A DNA stretch of 45,382 nt. It comes from Acidobacteriota bacterium (GTDB taxonomy: Bacteria > Acidobacteriota > Polarisedimenticolia > J045). Under the pieces are notes generated by a model. That model made no database searches, had not been told where the DNA came from, and saw nothing but the letters and a program-made list of their open reading frames with translations. The stretch is taken from the NCBI GenBank assembly GCA_003696075.1, contig RFHH01000058.1, positions 1 to 45,382 of the forward strand, written 5' to 3'. A program made the translations under genes and the position numbers. Positions 7,942 through 16,388 of the stretch are shown in pieces (within the stretch, counting starts at the first letter, position 1; each line of letters opens with the position of its first letter).

Positions 7942-8679
7942 ATGTTCCCGCAGCTCTACACGGCCGCATCGGGGTTGATCGCCGGCGAGCGGGCCCTCGA
8001 GCTGGTCACCAACAACCTCGCGAACGTCCGCACGCGCGGCTACCGGCCGGACAGACCGGTCTTCTCCAGCTACCTGCCGCCGGGATCCGCGCCGCGCGCC
8101 GCGGGCCCGGCAGGGCCGGTTCCGCGCGGCGTGGCGCTCGCCGGAAGCTACCGGCCCGATCTCCCGGGCCCGATCCGGCCGACCGGGGCGCCGCTCGATC
8201 TCGCGATCCAGGGAAAGGGCTGGTTCCGCGTCGCGACCCCGCGCGGTCTCCGCTTGACGCGCGACGGTTCGTTCCAGCGGGATGCGGAAGGGCGCCTGGT
8301 GACCGCGGCGGGCGATCCGGTGCTCGACGACCGCGGCCGCCCGATCCGCCTGCCGGCGGGGCGCGTGGAGATCGCCACCGACGGCACCGTGCGGGCGGGC
8401 GATAACGTGATCGCGCGCATCGGCCTGGCCGACGCGGAGGGGCGGGAGCTCGAGCGCGAGGGCGGTTCGCTCTGGCGGCCCGCCGGCACCCCGCCGGTTC
8501 TCGCGGCCGGCGAGACGCATCTCCTCCAGGGGCATCTGGAGGAATCCGGTGTCAATGCGACCGAGGAGCTGGTCCGCATGATCGAGGCCCAGCGCATGTT
8601 CGAAATGCAGCAGCGCATGGTTCACCTGACGGCGAACGAGCTGGCGCGCCGCGCGCTCGAGATCGGTAACCCGCGTTGA
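7942..8679 (+). CDS. flgF: Flagellar proximal rod protein FlgF
   Basis: FlgF (245 residues) is a rod subunit between FlgC and FlgG. It has the flagellar rod/hook N-terminal motif (LYTAASGLIAGERALELVTNNLANVRTRGYR, with the N-N-L-A-N core), the middle FlgE/F/G domain, and the C-terminal motif ESGVNATEELVRMIEAQRMFE. ATG 7942 is preceded by AGGAG and fits the family start; the open frame extends further upstream, but that part has no homology. It heads a run to flgL, probably from the sigma-54-type promoter just upstream. flgF is distinguished from flgG by its shorter, more divergent middle and by gene order. Confidence 0.9.
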   Translation: MFPQLYTAASGLIAGERALELVTNNLANVRTRGYRPDRPVFSSYLPPGSAPRAAGPAGPVPRGVALAGSYRPDLPGPIRPTGAPLDLAIQGKGWFRVATPRGLRLTRDGSFQRDAEGRLVTAAGDPVLDDRGRPIRLPAGRVEIATDGTVRAGDNVIARIGLADAEGRELEREGGSLWRPAGTPPVLAAGETHLLQGHLEESGVNATEELVRMIEAQRMFEMQQRMVHLTANELARRALEIGNPR

Positions 8680-8687
8680 GGATGACC

Positions 8688-8705
8688 CGGGGCCGAGCGG
8701 CCCCG
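8688..8705 (+). other. Intergenic stem-loop between flgF and flgG
   Basis: A 7-bp perfect stem (CGGGGCC / GGCCCCG) with loop GAGC lies 9 bp after the flgF stop and 20 bp before flgG. No T-run follows. It could slow 3' decay, adjust flgF to flgG expression or act as a weak terminator. One FlgF per about five FlgG is needed per rod, so a differential-expression role is plausible but unproven. Confidence 0.45.
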
Positions 8706-8724
8706 ATGACCGGAGGTCGAAGCG

Positions 8725-9510
8725 ATGGAACGGTCACTGTGGACGGCGGCGACGGGGATGGCGGTCCAGCAGACCAACATGGACGTCATCGCCCACAACC
8801 TGGCGAACGTCAACACCACCGCGTTCAAGAAGACGCGCGCCGAGTTCCAGGATCTTCTCTACCAGACGATCAATGCGCCCGGCACCGCCTCGAGCGCCTC
8901 GACGAATCTGCCGGCCGGTATCCAGATCGGACTCGGCGCCCGCACGGCCGCGGTCAAGCGCCTGTTCCTCCAGGGGGATTTCCGGCCGACCGACAATCCG
9001 TTCGACCTGGTCATCGAGGGGGACGGCTTCTTCCGGCTGACCCGGCCCGACGGTACCGCGGTGTACACCCGTGACGGGGCGTTCACGACCGACGAGAACG
9101 GCAACCTGGTCAACGCCCTCGGCTACGCGCTCGATCCGCCGCTGACGATTCCCCAGGACGCGAAGGGTCTGACGGTCGGGCGCGACGGCACCGTCTCCGT
9201 CCGCCTGTCGGACGAGACGGTGAGCCAGATCGGCAACATCGAGTTGGCGAGCTTCATCAATCCGGCCGGCCTGCAGGCCATCGGAGGGAACATGTTCGTC
9301 GCCACCGTGGCCAGCGGTGACGAGATCATCGGGACGCCCGGCCAGGACGGGCTCGGTGAGATCGGACAGGGATTCCTCGAAACCTCCAACGTGAGCATCG
9401 TGACCGAACTCGTCGACATGATCTCGGCCCAGCGTGCCTATGAGCTGAACTCGCGATCGGTGCGGGCGTCGGACGAGATGCTCCGTTCGCTGGCTCAGCT
9501 CGTCCGGTGA
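8725..9510 (+). CDS. flgG: Flagellar distal rod protein FlgG
   Basis: FlgG (261 residues, nearly the standard length) builds the distal rod. The N-terminus MERSLWTAATGMAVQQTNMD followed by the HNLANVNTTAFKK core is the classic FlgG start. The middle contains the EGDGFFRL and YTRDGAFTTDENGNLV blocks. The C-terminus holds ETSNVSIVTELVDMISAQRAYE and the SVRASDEMLRSLAQL tail. It is preceded by CGGAGGTCG and followed 13 bp later by flgA. Confidence 0.97.
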   Translation: MERSLWTAATGMAVQQTNMDVIAHNLANVNTTAFKKTRAEFQDLLYQTINAPGTASSASTNLPAGIQIGLGARTAAVKRLFLQGDFRPTDNPFDLVIEGDGFFRLTRPDGTAVYTRDGAFTTDENGNLVNALGYALDPPLTIPQDAKGLTVGRDGTVSVRLSDETVSQIGNIELASFINPAGLQAIGGNMFVATVASGDEIIGTPGQDGLGEIGQGFLETSNVSIVTELVDMISAQRAYELNSRSVRASDEMLRSLAQLVR

Positions 9511-9523
9511 CGGGAGGCCCGAG

Positions 9524-10489
9524 GTGACGCTCGCCGCACTCGCGCTCCTCGCCGCCGCCTCCGGCGCCGCGCCCGAAACCGCGGCGCTGGTCGTGAGGCT
9601 TCGCCCGGCGGTCAGCGCGCCGGCGGAGTCCTCCCTGCGGCTGAGCGACGTCGCCGATCTCTCCGGTCCGCTGGCGGAGCGGGCGGCGGCCGTCGCGCTC
9701 GGCCCGGCGCCGGCGGCGGGGCGCCGCCGCGGCCTCTCCCGGCTCGCGGTGCGCTCGGCGCTGGAGCGGTCCGGCGTGCCCTCCGGGCGCGTGCGCTTCG
9801 ACGGGGCGCGAGTCGTCCAGGTGACCGGCCTCGGCCAGCCGGTCGACACCGAGCGCGTGCGCCGCGCCATCGAGAGGGCTCTTCCCGAGTTCTTTCCCGG
9901 CCTCACCGTGCGAGTGGAGGAGGTCGCCGTGCCGCGCACGCTTCTCGTGCCGCCCGGCGACTACGAGGTCGAACTTCTCCGGCCGCGTCGTGCCCCGGTG
10001 ACGGGGAAGCTCCGCCTTCCGGTCGAGGTGCGGCCCGCCCGCGGGAAGCCGGTGCGGACGGGCGTCCTGGCCCGGATCGCCGCGGAAGGCCCTCAGGTCG
10101 TCGCGAGGCGGGACGTGCCGCGCGGCGCCGTGCTGACGGCGAGGGACGTGGCCGTGGAGACGCGGCCGCTGCGTCCGGGCGGGCCATGGCTCGCCTCCCC
10201 GGCCGAGGCGGTGGGACGGATCGCCCGCCGCGGGCTGCGCGCCGGCGAGCCGGTCCCCGCCGGCGTGCTGGGCGGCGCGCAGGCGGTCGAAGCGGGTCAG
10301 AGCGTCGTCGCCGTGTACCGCAGCGGCGGCGTCACTCTCACCCTCGAAACGGTGGCCCGGGCCGGGGGAGGCGTCGGCGCCGTGGTACCGGTCGCCGGAC
10401 CCGGCGGCCGAGGGGTCGTCAAGGCGCGAGTGGTGGCGCCGGGGCGGGTCGAGGTGATCGGCTCCGACGCCGCGCCGGCCGTGGAGTGA
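9524..10489 (+). CDS. flgA: P-ring assembly chaperone FlgA
   Basis: FlgA (321 residues) is a periplasmic chaperone for P-ring (FlgI) assembly. The N-terminus is a signal peptide (TLAALALLAAASGAAPETAA). The C-terminal half has the SAF-type domain: VVARRDVPRGAVLTARDVAV, then RIARRGLRAGEPVPAGVL, then VYRSGGVTLTLETVARAGGG. The protein is longer than enterobacterial FlgA because of the N-terminal region. The GTG start has GGAGG upstream. It directly precedes flgH and flgI, the genes for the rings it helps build. Confidence 0.9.
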   Translation: MTLAALALLAAASGAAPETAALVVRLRPAVSAPAESSLRLSDVADLSGPLAERAAAVALGPAPAAGRRRGLSRLAVRSALERSGVPSGRVRFDGARVVQVTGLGQPVDTERVRRAIERALPEFFPGLTVRVEEVAVPRTLLVPPGDYEVELLRPRRAPVTGKLRLPVEVRPARGKPVRTGVLARIAAEGPQVVARRDVPRGAVLTARDVAVETRPLRPGGPWLASPAEAVGRIARRGLRAGEPVPAGVLGGAQAVEAGQSVVAVYRSGGVTLTLETVARAGGGVGAVVPVAGPGGRGVVKARVVAPGRVEVIGSDAAPAVE

Positions 10490-10496
10490 GACGGTG

Positions 10497-11204
10497 ATGG
10501 CAGACAAGGCGCGCTTCCAGGTGGCACTCTTCGTCCTGGGGATGCTCGCGGCGGGATGCGCGACGACGCCCGGTCCCCAGCCGGGAGTCGACTACGGCCG
10601 GCTGCCGCCGCTCAACATCGCACCGCCCCCCGAGTACCTCTCCGAGGGATCGCTGTTCAACGAGAGCGGCGCGGCCGATCTGGTGGCCGATTTCCGCGCA
10701 CGGCATCCGGGCGACGTCCTGTTCGTGACGGTGACCGAATCGTCGCTCGGATCGACGACCGCCGACAACAAGCTCGACAAGTCCTCTTCCCTCAAGCTCG
10801 AGGCCCCGGTGATCTTCGGCTGGGAGAACAAGGCCAAGGGAGGACTCGGACCCGATTTCGATCCGGCGGTCGCGCTCGATGCCTCGACGACCAAGAGCTT
10901 CGAGGGGCAGGGGGAGACGACCCGCCAGGGGCACCTCTCGGCGAGGATCGCCGTGCGCGTGGTGGCGGTCGGTTCGGACGGGAGGATGGTGGTCGCCGGG
11001 TCCAAGCAGATCACGGTGAACCACGAGACGGAGACGCTGACGCTCGCCGGAATCGTGCGTCCCGAGGACATCGGCCCCGACAACTCCATCCTTTCGTCGC
11101 AGATCGCCGATCTGACGATCCGCTACGGCGGGAGCGGGGACGTGGCCGACGTGGCCCGGCAGGGATGGTTCCACCGGTTGATGGCGAAGATCTGGCCGTT
11201 CTGA
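10497..11204 (+). CDS. flgH: Flagellar L-ring lipoprotein FlgH
   Basis: FlgH (235 residues) forms the L-ring in the outer membrane. A lipoprotein signal peptide ends in LAAGC, whose Cys would be lipidated. The family core is seen in GSLFNESGAADLVADFRARH, GDVLFVTVTES, LSARIAVRVVAVGSDGRMVVAGSK and the C-terminal VRPEDIGPDNSILSSQIADL. It shows that the cell has an outer membrane. ATG 10497 was preferred over the adjacent GTG 10494. Confidence 0.95.
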   Translation: MADKARFQVALFVLGMLAAGCATTPGPQPGVDYGRLPPLNIAPPPEYLSEGSLFNESGAADLVADFRARHPGDVLFVTVTESSLGSTTADNKLDKSSSLKLEAPVIFGWENKAKGGLGPDFDPAVALDASTTKSFEGQGETTRQGHLSARIAVRVVAVGSDGRMVVAGSKQITVNHETETLTLAGIVRPEDIGPDNSILSSQIADLTIRYGGSGDVADVARQGWFHRLMAKIWPF

Positions 11205-11222
11205 GCCGTGGAGGATCGTGGG

Positions 11223-12353
11223 ATGCGTCGCGATCGGTTGGTGGCCGCCGCTCTTCTGGCGGCAGCGCTGTCGGCGGGGGCGGTCCCGGCGGAAACGCCG
11301 GCCGACGATGGCGGCGTCGCTCTGCGGGACGTCGTGGACATCCGTGGCGTCCGCGACAATCAGCTCGTCGGCTACGGCCTCGTCGTCGGGCTGGCCGGTA
11401 CGGGCGACGGCACCCAGGCCAAGTTCACCATCCAGAGCCTCGCCAACGCCCTCAAGCGGATGGGCGTGGTCGTGCCCCCCTCCGCCATCCGGGTGAGGAA
11501 TGCGGCCGCCGTGATGGTGACGGCAGAGCTGCCTGCCTTCGCCCGGCCGGGAACGCGCATCGACGTCAACGTCGCGTCGATCGGCGACGCGAAGTCGCTC
11601 ACCGGGGGAACGCTGCTGAGGACGCCGCTGCGCGGCCCCGACGGCCGGATCTACGCCCTCGCCCAGGGCCCGGTCAGCCTCGGCGGCGGGTTCGCCGCCC
11701 AGGGGGCCGGCGCCTCGGTCACCAAGAATCACACGACCACCGGCACGATTCCCGGCGGCGCCCTGGTGGAACGGGCCGCCGGGGCTCCGCTCGAGGGCCG
11801 AGACAGCTTCGACCTCCAGCTCCGCCAGCCCGACTTCCGCACCGCACAGCGGATCGAAGAGGCGTTGCAGCGGGAATTCGGCGCGCCGCTGGCGCACGCG
11901 GTGGACGCCGGCACCGTGCGGCTCTCCGTTCCCGCCGGCTACGCCGACCGGCCGGTCCAGTTCCTGGCCCGGGCGCTCGGCGTCCCCGTCCATCCGGAGG
12001 CGCCGGCGCGGGTGGTCCTCAACGAGCGGACCGGAACGGTGGTCCTCGGCGGCGATGTGCGGCTCTCCCGCGTCTCCGTGACGCACGGAAACCTGACGAT
12101 CAGCGTGGTCGACCGTTACGCGGTCAGCCAGCCGGCTCCGCTCTCCCCGAAGGGAGAGACGGTCGTGGTTCCCGAGGGCGAGGTGGTGACCGAAGAGGAG
12201 CAGGGACGGACCCTGAGCCTCGGCGAGGGGACGCGGGTCGAGGAGCTGGTCGAGGCGCTCAAGAAGATCGGCGTGACCCCGCGAGACATGATCGCCATCT
12301 TCGAGGCGATCCGCGCCGCGGGAGCGCTCCACGCCGAGCTGGTGGTGATCTGA
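11223..12353 (+). CDS. flgI: Flagellar P-ring protein FlgI
   Basis: FlgI (376 residues) is exported to the periplasm and forms the P-ring around the rod. A signal peptide spans about residues 1-23 (LVAAALLAAALSAGAVPA). Family blocks include LRDVVDIRGVRDNQLVGYGL, LANALKRMGVVVP, AAVMVTAELPAFARPGTRID, and the C-terminal LVEALKKIGVTPRDMIAIFE followed by AIRAAGALHAELVVI. ATG 11223 with GGAGG 8 bp upstream was chosen over an in-frame GTG at 11208. The stop overlaps the flgJ start (TGATG). Confidence 0.97.
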   Translation: MRRDRLVAAALLAAALSAGAVPAETPADDGGVALRDVVDIRGVRDNQLVGYGLVVGLAGTGDGTQAKFTIQSLANALKRMGVVVPPSAIRVRNAAAVMVTAELPAFARPGTRIDVNVASIGDAKSLTGGTLLRTPLRGPDGRIYALAQGPVSLGGGFAAQGAGASVTKNHTTTGTIPGGALVERAAGAPLEGRDSFDLQLRQPDFRTAQRIEEALQREFGAPLAHAVDAGTVRLSVPAGYADRPVQFLARALGVPVHPEAPARVVLNERTGTVVLGGDVRLSRVSVTHGNLTISVVDRYAVSQPAPLSPKGETVVVPEGEVVTEEEQGRTLSLGEGTRVEELVEALKKIGVTPRDMIAIFEAIRAAGALHAELVVI

Positions 12354-12763
12354 TGGGCGGGCCGGCGGCGATCGTCCCGGCGTCGGGTCCCCGGGAGGAC
12401 AGGGAGGCGGTCCGGCGGGCGGCGCGCGGGCTGGAGGCGGTGCTCCTCCGCCAGATGCTGGCCGCCATGGAGCGGGCGCAGTTGGAGGAGGGGCTTTTCG
12501 GCCGCTCCGCCGGGGCCGGGGCGCGGCAGACGACCTTCGAGATCCTTCTCACCGAGGCCCTGGCGGAGGCGGAGCCGCTGGGGCTCGCTCCGCGCGTGGC
12601 CGAAGAGCTCCTCGGCCCCCCGCAGGAACGTGACATTGTCCGGACCGGTTCACATATTTCCAGCAGAAGGGGTCAAGTCGCACCCCTTCCGGCCGAAGAG
12701 ATCTACGGAACCGACTGGGCCGCGGCGGGATCGGAGCGCGCGGCCCCGGAGAACGAACGATGA
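12353..12763 (+). CDS. flgJ: Rod-binding protein FlgJ, N-terminal domain only
   Basis: This 136-residue protein matches the rod-binding (rod cap) domain of FlgJ: LEAVLLRQMLAAMERAQ, then GLFGRSAGAGARQTTFEILL. The peptidoglycan hydrolase domain of enterobacterial FlgJ is absent, as in many other phyla, so a separate lysozyme or SLT enzyme should open the wall. The last 40 residues (from about 12640) have AT-richer codons and no family similarity. They coincide with a FliA-type promoter and an inverted repeat. The stop overlaps the flgM start (ATGA). Confidence 0.85.
   Translation: MGGPAAIVPASGPREDREAVRRAARGLEAVLLRQMLAAMERAQLEEGLFGRSAGAGARQTTFEILLTEALAEAEPLGLAPRVAEELLGPPQERDIVRTGSHISSRRGQVAPLPAEEIYGTDWAAAGSERAAPENER
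12666..12689 (+). repeat. 8-bp inverted repeat over the flgM promoter
   Basis: GAAGGGGT (12666-12673) and ACCCCTTC (12682-12689) form a perfect 8-bp inverted repeat with an 8-base loop. It covers the -35 element and most of the spacer of the FliA-type site upstream of flgM. It may be an operator, or a hairpin ending read-through from the flgI-flgJ transcript. It has no T-run. Confidence 0.45.
12673..12699 (+). promoter_or_regulatory. FliA (sigma-28)-type promoter upstream of flgM
   Basis: TCAAGTCG at 12673-12680 and GCCGAAGA at 12692-12699 are separated by exactly 11 bases. This resembles the sigma-28 consensus TAAAGTTT-N11-GCCGATAA (5/8 and 6/8). It lies in the 3' end of flgJ, and its start point would be about 54 bp before flgM. 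A FliA-driven flgM-flgN-flgK-flgL unit is the classic late-gene arrangement. Confidence 0.55.
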
Positions 12764-13101
12764 AGATCCCCGGATCCGACCCGCTCCACCGGCTGCGGGA
12801 CCTCCTGGACCGGCTCGAGGGCGGGCGCACCGCCGGGCGGGCCGGGCCCGGATCGAGCGAGGGCCCGGCGGAAAGCGGCGGGGCCGACAGCGTGCAGCTC
12901 TCCGAGCGGGCCCGCGAGCTCCAGCGCCTCCGCGCGGCGCTCATGGAGACACCCGACATCAGGCAGGAGCTGGTGGACCGCCTCCGGGACGAGATCGCCT
13001 CCGGCCGGTACCGGATCGACGGCACGCGGATCGCCGACGAACTGCTCCGGGAGGCGGACCGTCTCGCCGTTCCCGCCGACGATGGCCGCGGCGACGCCTG
13101 A
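12760..13101 (+). CDS. flgM: Anti-sigma-28 factor FlgM
   Basis: FlgM (113 residues) binds FliA until the hook-basal body is finished, then is exported through it. The conserved C-terminal FliA-binding part is clear: ADSVQLSERARELQRLRAAL, METPDIRQELVDRLRDEIAS, then GRYRIDGTRIADELLREADR. The N-terminal half is disordered and Gly/Arg-rich, as expected for a secreted intrinsically unfolded protein. Its start overlaps the flgJ stop; a FliA-type promoter lies 60-90 bp upstream. Confidence 0.93.
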   Translation: MKIPGSDPLHRLRDLLDRLEGGRTAGRAGPGSSEGPAESGGADSVQLSERARELQRLRAALMETPDIRQELVDRLRDEIASGRYRIDGTRIADELLREADRLAVPADDGRGDA

Positions 13102-13543
13102 GGCCGCCGTTTCGGCGGGCCTCGCTTCGATCCTGAACGCGGAGGCGGAGCTGTTCGACCGGCTGGCGGCGCTCGCCCGCGAGCAACGGGAAGCCCTGCT
13201 CGCCGCCGACCGCGATCTGCTCGAGCAGCTCGCCGCGCAGGCGCACACCCTCGGCACCCGTTTCACCCTGCTCGACGCGGAGCGGCGTCGGCTCGAGGAG
13301 GAATCCGGACCGCAGGGGGTGCCGGCCGACGAGGAGGCGGCCGCCGCACGGGAGCGGGCGGTGGCGGCGCTCCGGCGCCTTCTGGAGCAGGCGGCGCTCT
13401 CGGGCGCCGTGTTCGCACGCCTGGGCGACACGGTGGCCGTCCGGCAGGCGGCCGTCTCGGCCCTGTTCGGGGCGAGCTACCTTCCCGACGGACGCGCGGC
13501 CGGGCTGCGGGGCGCGGGCCTGGCGCTGTCGAAGGAGGGCTGA
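13082..13543 (+). CDS. flgN: Probable flagellar export chaperone FlgN
   Basis: The 153-residue protein is almost entirely helical with coiled-coil-like heptads (LNAEAELFDRLAALAREQRE, ADRDLLEQLAAQAHTLGTRF). That is the pattern of FlgN, the chaperone that delivers FlgK and FlgL to the export gate. FlgN proteins are poorly conserved, so the identity rests on size, helix content and position between flgM and flgK. It overlaps flgM by 20 bp in another frame. Confidence 0.8.
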   Translation: MAAATPEAAVSAGLASILNAEAELFDRLAALAREQREALLAADRDLLEQLAAQAHTLGTRFTLLDAERRRLEEESGPQGVPADEEAAAARERAVAALRRLLEQAALSGAVFARLGDTVAVRQAAVSALFGASYLPDGRAAGLRGAGLALSKEG

Positions 13544-13546
13544 GCG

Positions 13547-14947
13547 GTGAGCGCGTTCTCCCACCTGTGGCTCGGCGTCACCGCCCTGAGGGCGTTCCGC
13601 CGGGGGATGGACACCGCGGGCTACAACGTGGCCAATGCGAACACGCCGGGCTTTTCGCGCCGGAGGGTGGAGCTTGCACCGCTCGAGCCCTCGGCGGCGG
13701 CGTACAACGTCCCGGGCCTCGGCGTCGGTGTGGCGGCGGTCCGCCGCGACCGCGACCCGTTCCTCGACTTCGCCACCAGGCGCGAGATGAGCCGGCTCGG
13801 CGGCGACGCGGCGCGCACCGAGGTGCTCACCGCCCTCGAGCCCGCTCTCACCGCCGTGGACGGATCGGCCCTGACAGGCCCCCTGGGGGACCTGTTCGAC
13901 GCGTTCGAGGCGCTGGCCGTCCAGCCGGACGACCCCGCCCTGCGGCGCGACGCGATCGCGGCCGCGGAGAACCTCGCCGCCGCGATCCGCCGCTTCGACG
14001 CGCGACTCGCCGAGGCGAGACGCGCGGCCGATTCGCGGGTGGCCGATGCGGTGGACCGCATCAACGAGATCACGCGCCGGCTCGCCCAGATCAACGCGCA
14101 GCAGCCGGTGATCGAAGCGGGCGGCCCGGAGGCGAGCGACCTGCGCGACGAGCGCGACCGGCTGCTCGACGAGCTGTCGCACCTCGCCGGCGTTCAGGTC
14201 GTCTACGACGAGCGCGGCCGCGCCAACGTCTTCCTCCAGGCCACCGGTGACGCGCTGGTCACGGGTACGACCGACATGCCGCTCCGGCTCTCTCCCGACG
14301 GGGAGGGGATGCAGCGCGTGTACGTTTCCCGGGGCGGCGAGCGAGTCGACCTGACCGGCGTCCTGCGCCTGGGGAAGCTCGGGGGCCTCCTCGCCGCGCG
14401 CGACGAGACGCTCGTCGCCTACCGCGACCGGCTCGACGCCTTCGCGACGGCCGTCATCGAGGAGTTCAACGCCGCACACCGGGCCGGTTTCGATCTCGAC
14501 GGCCAGCCGGGCCTGGCGCTCTTCCTCCCCGACCCTCCGGGAGCGAGGCCGGCGGCGGCGATCGAGGTCAACACGTCGGTGGCGGACGATCCGCGCCGCG
14601 TGGCTGCCGCGTCGGCGGCCGGCGAGCCGGGCAACAACGAGAACGCGCTGGCGCTGGCCGGCCTGCGCGAGAGCACGCCGGCGGGACTCGGCGGACAGAC
14701 GCTGCTCGAGGCCGCCTCGGCGCTCGTCGGGGAGATCGGCCGGGACGCGGCCACGGCGGACCTCTCCCGGCAGGCGAGCGCCTCGATCGTCTCCTCGTTC
14801 GAGAGCCGGAGGCAGGAGGTCTCCGGCGTGAGTCTCGACGAGGAAGCGGCCAATCTCGCCCGCTGGGAGCAGTCGTTCCAGGCGGCCGCGCGCTTCATGA
14901 AAGTCGTCAACGACGTGACCGAGGTCGCGCTGCAGATCCTGAGGTGA
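13547..14947 (+). CDS. flgK: Hook-filament junction protein FlgK (HAP1)
   Basis: FlgK (466 residues) joins hook to filament. The N-terminus has the rod/hook-family motif in the GYNVANANTPGFSRRRVEL form. It is followed by the helical domain with LGDLFDAFEALAVQPDDPAL and the DLRDERDRLLDELSHLAGVQ block. The C-terminus carries GVSLDEEAANLARWEQSFQA and AARFMKVVNDVTEVAL, typical of FlgK and required for polymerisation. The GTG start follows the flgN stop by three bases. Confidence 0.96.
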   Translation: MSAFSHLWLGVTALRAFRRGMDTAGYNVANANTPGFSRRRVELAPLEPSAAAYNVPGLGVGVAAVRRDRDPFLDFATRREMSRLGGDAARTEVLTALEPALTAVDGSALTGPLGDLFDAFEALAVQPDDPALRRDAIAAAENLAAAIRRFDARLAEARRAADSRVADAVDRINEITRRLAQINAQQPVIEAGGPEASDLRDERDRLLDELSHLAGVQVVYDERGRANVFLQATGDALVTGTTDMPLRLSPDGEGMQRVYVSRGGERVDLTGVLRLGKLGGLLAARDETLVAYRDRLDAFATAVIEEFNAAHRAGFDLDGQPGLALFLPDPPGARPAAAIEVNTSVADDPRRVAAASAAGEPGNNENALALAGLRESTPAGLGGQTLLEAASALVGEIGRDAATADLSRQASASIVSSFESRRQEVSGVSLDEEAANLARWEQSFQAAARFMKVVNDVTEVALQILR

Positions 14948-14951
14948 GCCG

Positions 14952-15833
14952 ATGCGGGTGAGCGAGTCCTTCAGCCACCGGACGTTTCTCGACGGCCTCG
15001 AGCGGACGCGCCGCAACCTCGAGCGGGCGCTCGCGCAGATGGCGAGCGGCCGCCGGGTGAGCGTCGGCTCCGACGACCCGCAGGCCGCCAGGGAGATCCT
15101 CCGGCTCACCGAGGAGATCGGGAAGCTCGCCACGCGGCGGCGGACGATCGGAGCGGCGCGTCCCTGGCTGGAGGCGACCGAGCGGGCGGTCGGCGAGGTG
15201 GGGGACGTGCTCAACGCAGCGCTCCAGTACGCCGTCCAGGGGGCGTCGGACACGGCGGGCGACGAAGGGCGGCGCGCCCTCGCCCGGCAGGTCGCCGCTC
15301 TGCGCGACCGCTTGGCGAGCCTGGCGGAGAGCCGGCTCGGAGGCCGGTACATCTTCTCCGGCACGCGGACCGACACGCCGCCGTATGACGCGGCCGGCGC
15401 CTACCAGGGGAATGCGTCGTCCATCGAGATCCCCCTCGACGATCGGCGGCTCGCCATCAATCTCACCGCTCCGGAGGTCTTCGGGGAGAGCGGGGTCGGG
15501 GGGCCGATCGATCTGCTCGAGCGGTTGCAGCAGGCGCTCGAATCGGGCACGGCGGACGACGTCCACGCCCTCGTGGAGCCGCTCCGGGAGGCGATCGCCG
15601 ACAACGGGGAGAGGCTCGCCGAACTCGGGGCCCGGCGCTCGCGGCTCGAGGACGCCGACGTTCGGATCGGCGACCGCATCCTCGATCTGCAACGCCGGCG
15701 CTCGGAGCTGGCGGACGCGGACCTCGCCGAGGTGCTGTCCGAGGTCCAGCGACTGGAGACCCAGTATCAGGCCTCCCTGGAGGCCGGTGCGCGGATCGCG
15801 TCGGCCCCGACCCTCTTCGACTACATCGGGTGA
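14952..15833 (+). CDS. flgL: Hook-filament junction protein FlgL (HAP3)
   Basis: FlgL (293 residues) is the flagellin-like junction protein above FlgK. The N-terminal flagellin-type helix reads ERTRRNLERALAQMASGRRV with SVGSDDPQAAREIL. The middle contains GGRYIFSGTRTDTPPY, a hallmark of FlgL. The C-terminal helix includes DADLAEVLSEVQRLETQYQA. It starts 4 bp after flgK with GAGGTGAGCC upstream. It is not flagellin: it lacks the long variable domain and carries the FlgL FSGT motif. Confidence 0.95.
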   Translation: MRVSESFSHRTFLDGLERTRRNLERALAQMASGRRVSVGSDDPQAAREILRLTEEIGKLATRRRTIGAARPWLEATERAVGEVGDVLNAALQYAVQGASDTAGDEGRRALARQVAALRDRLASLAESRLGGRYIFSGTRTDTPPYDAAGAYQGNASSIEIPLDDRRLAINLTAPEVFGESGVGGPIDLLERLQQALESGTADDVHALVEPLREAIADNGERLAELGARRSRLEDADVRIGDRILDLQRRRSELADADLAEVLSEVQRLETQYQASLEAGARIASAPTLFDYIG

Positions 15834-15836
15834 GCC

Positions 15837-16388
15837 ATGAAGGCACGGGCCAGGGCGGACGGCGGGCGGGTCGCGGGTGACGGGGCGGAGTCGGTGATCC
15901 GATTCCCCGACGCTCTCCCCGGCCTCGAGGGCGCCCACGCGTGGCAGCTCGTGGAACACCCCGAAGCGCTCCCGTTCCTCTGGCTCCGGTCGGTCGACAG
16001 GCCGCCCCTGGCCCTCCTCGTCGTCGATCCCCGGGTGATCCGACCGGACTACGCGCCGAACGTTTCGGCGGGCGACCTGGAGCGGATCGGTCTCGCGCCG
16101 GGGGCGCCCCGCATCGATCTCGTCGTCGTGACGCTGCGCGAGGGGGGCCGGGCCACCGCCAACCTGCGGGCCCCGCTTCTCATCAACCCGGAGAAAATGC
16201 TCGGCGCTCAGGTGATTCTGACGGATCCCTCGTGGCCGCTCCATCACCCGATCGCCGGTGCCGGCGCCGAAGCCGGCGGGACAGGGAGGTCCCGAACATG
16301 CTCGTCCTCAGCCGGAAACAAGGGCAGTCGATCCTCATCGGGGAGCGCATCAAGGTCAAGGTCATCGGAATCCACGGCCAGCAGGTGA
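15837..16388 (+). CDS. fliW: Flagellar assembly factor FliW with an unusual C-terminal extension
   Basis: FliW binds CsrA allosterically and, when not held by flagellin, blocks its translational repression. Residues 20-140 fit the family: IRFPDALPGLEG, FLWLRSVDRPPLALLVVDP, NLRAPLLINPEKMLGAQVIL and the end WPLHHPI. Beyond residue 140 the frame continues for about 43 Ser/Arg-rich, low-complexity residues to the stop at 16386-16388. That extension overlaps the start of csrA by 91 bp in another frame. FliW proteins are usually about 130-150 residues, so the tail is either a real overlap or a sequencing artefact. The ATG start is 3 bp after flgL. Confidence 0.9.
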   Translation: MKARARADGGRVAGDGAESVIRFPDALPGLEGAHAWQLVEHPEALPFLWLRSVDRPPLALLVVDPRVIRPDYAPNVSAGDLERIGLAPGAPRIDLVVVTLREGGRATANLRAPLLINPEKMLGAQVILTDPSWPLHHPIAGAGAEAGGTGRSRTCSSSAGNKGSRSSSGSASRSRSSESTASR

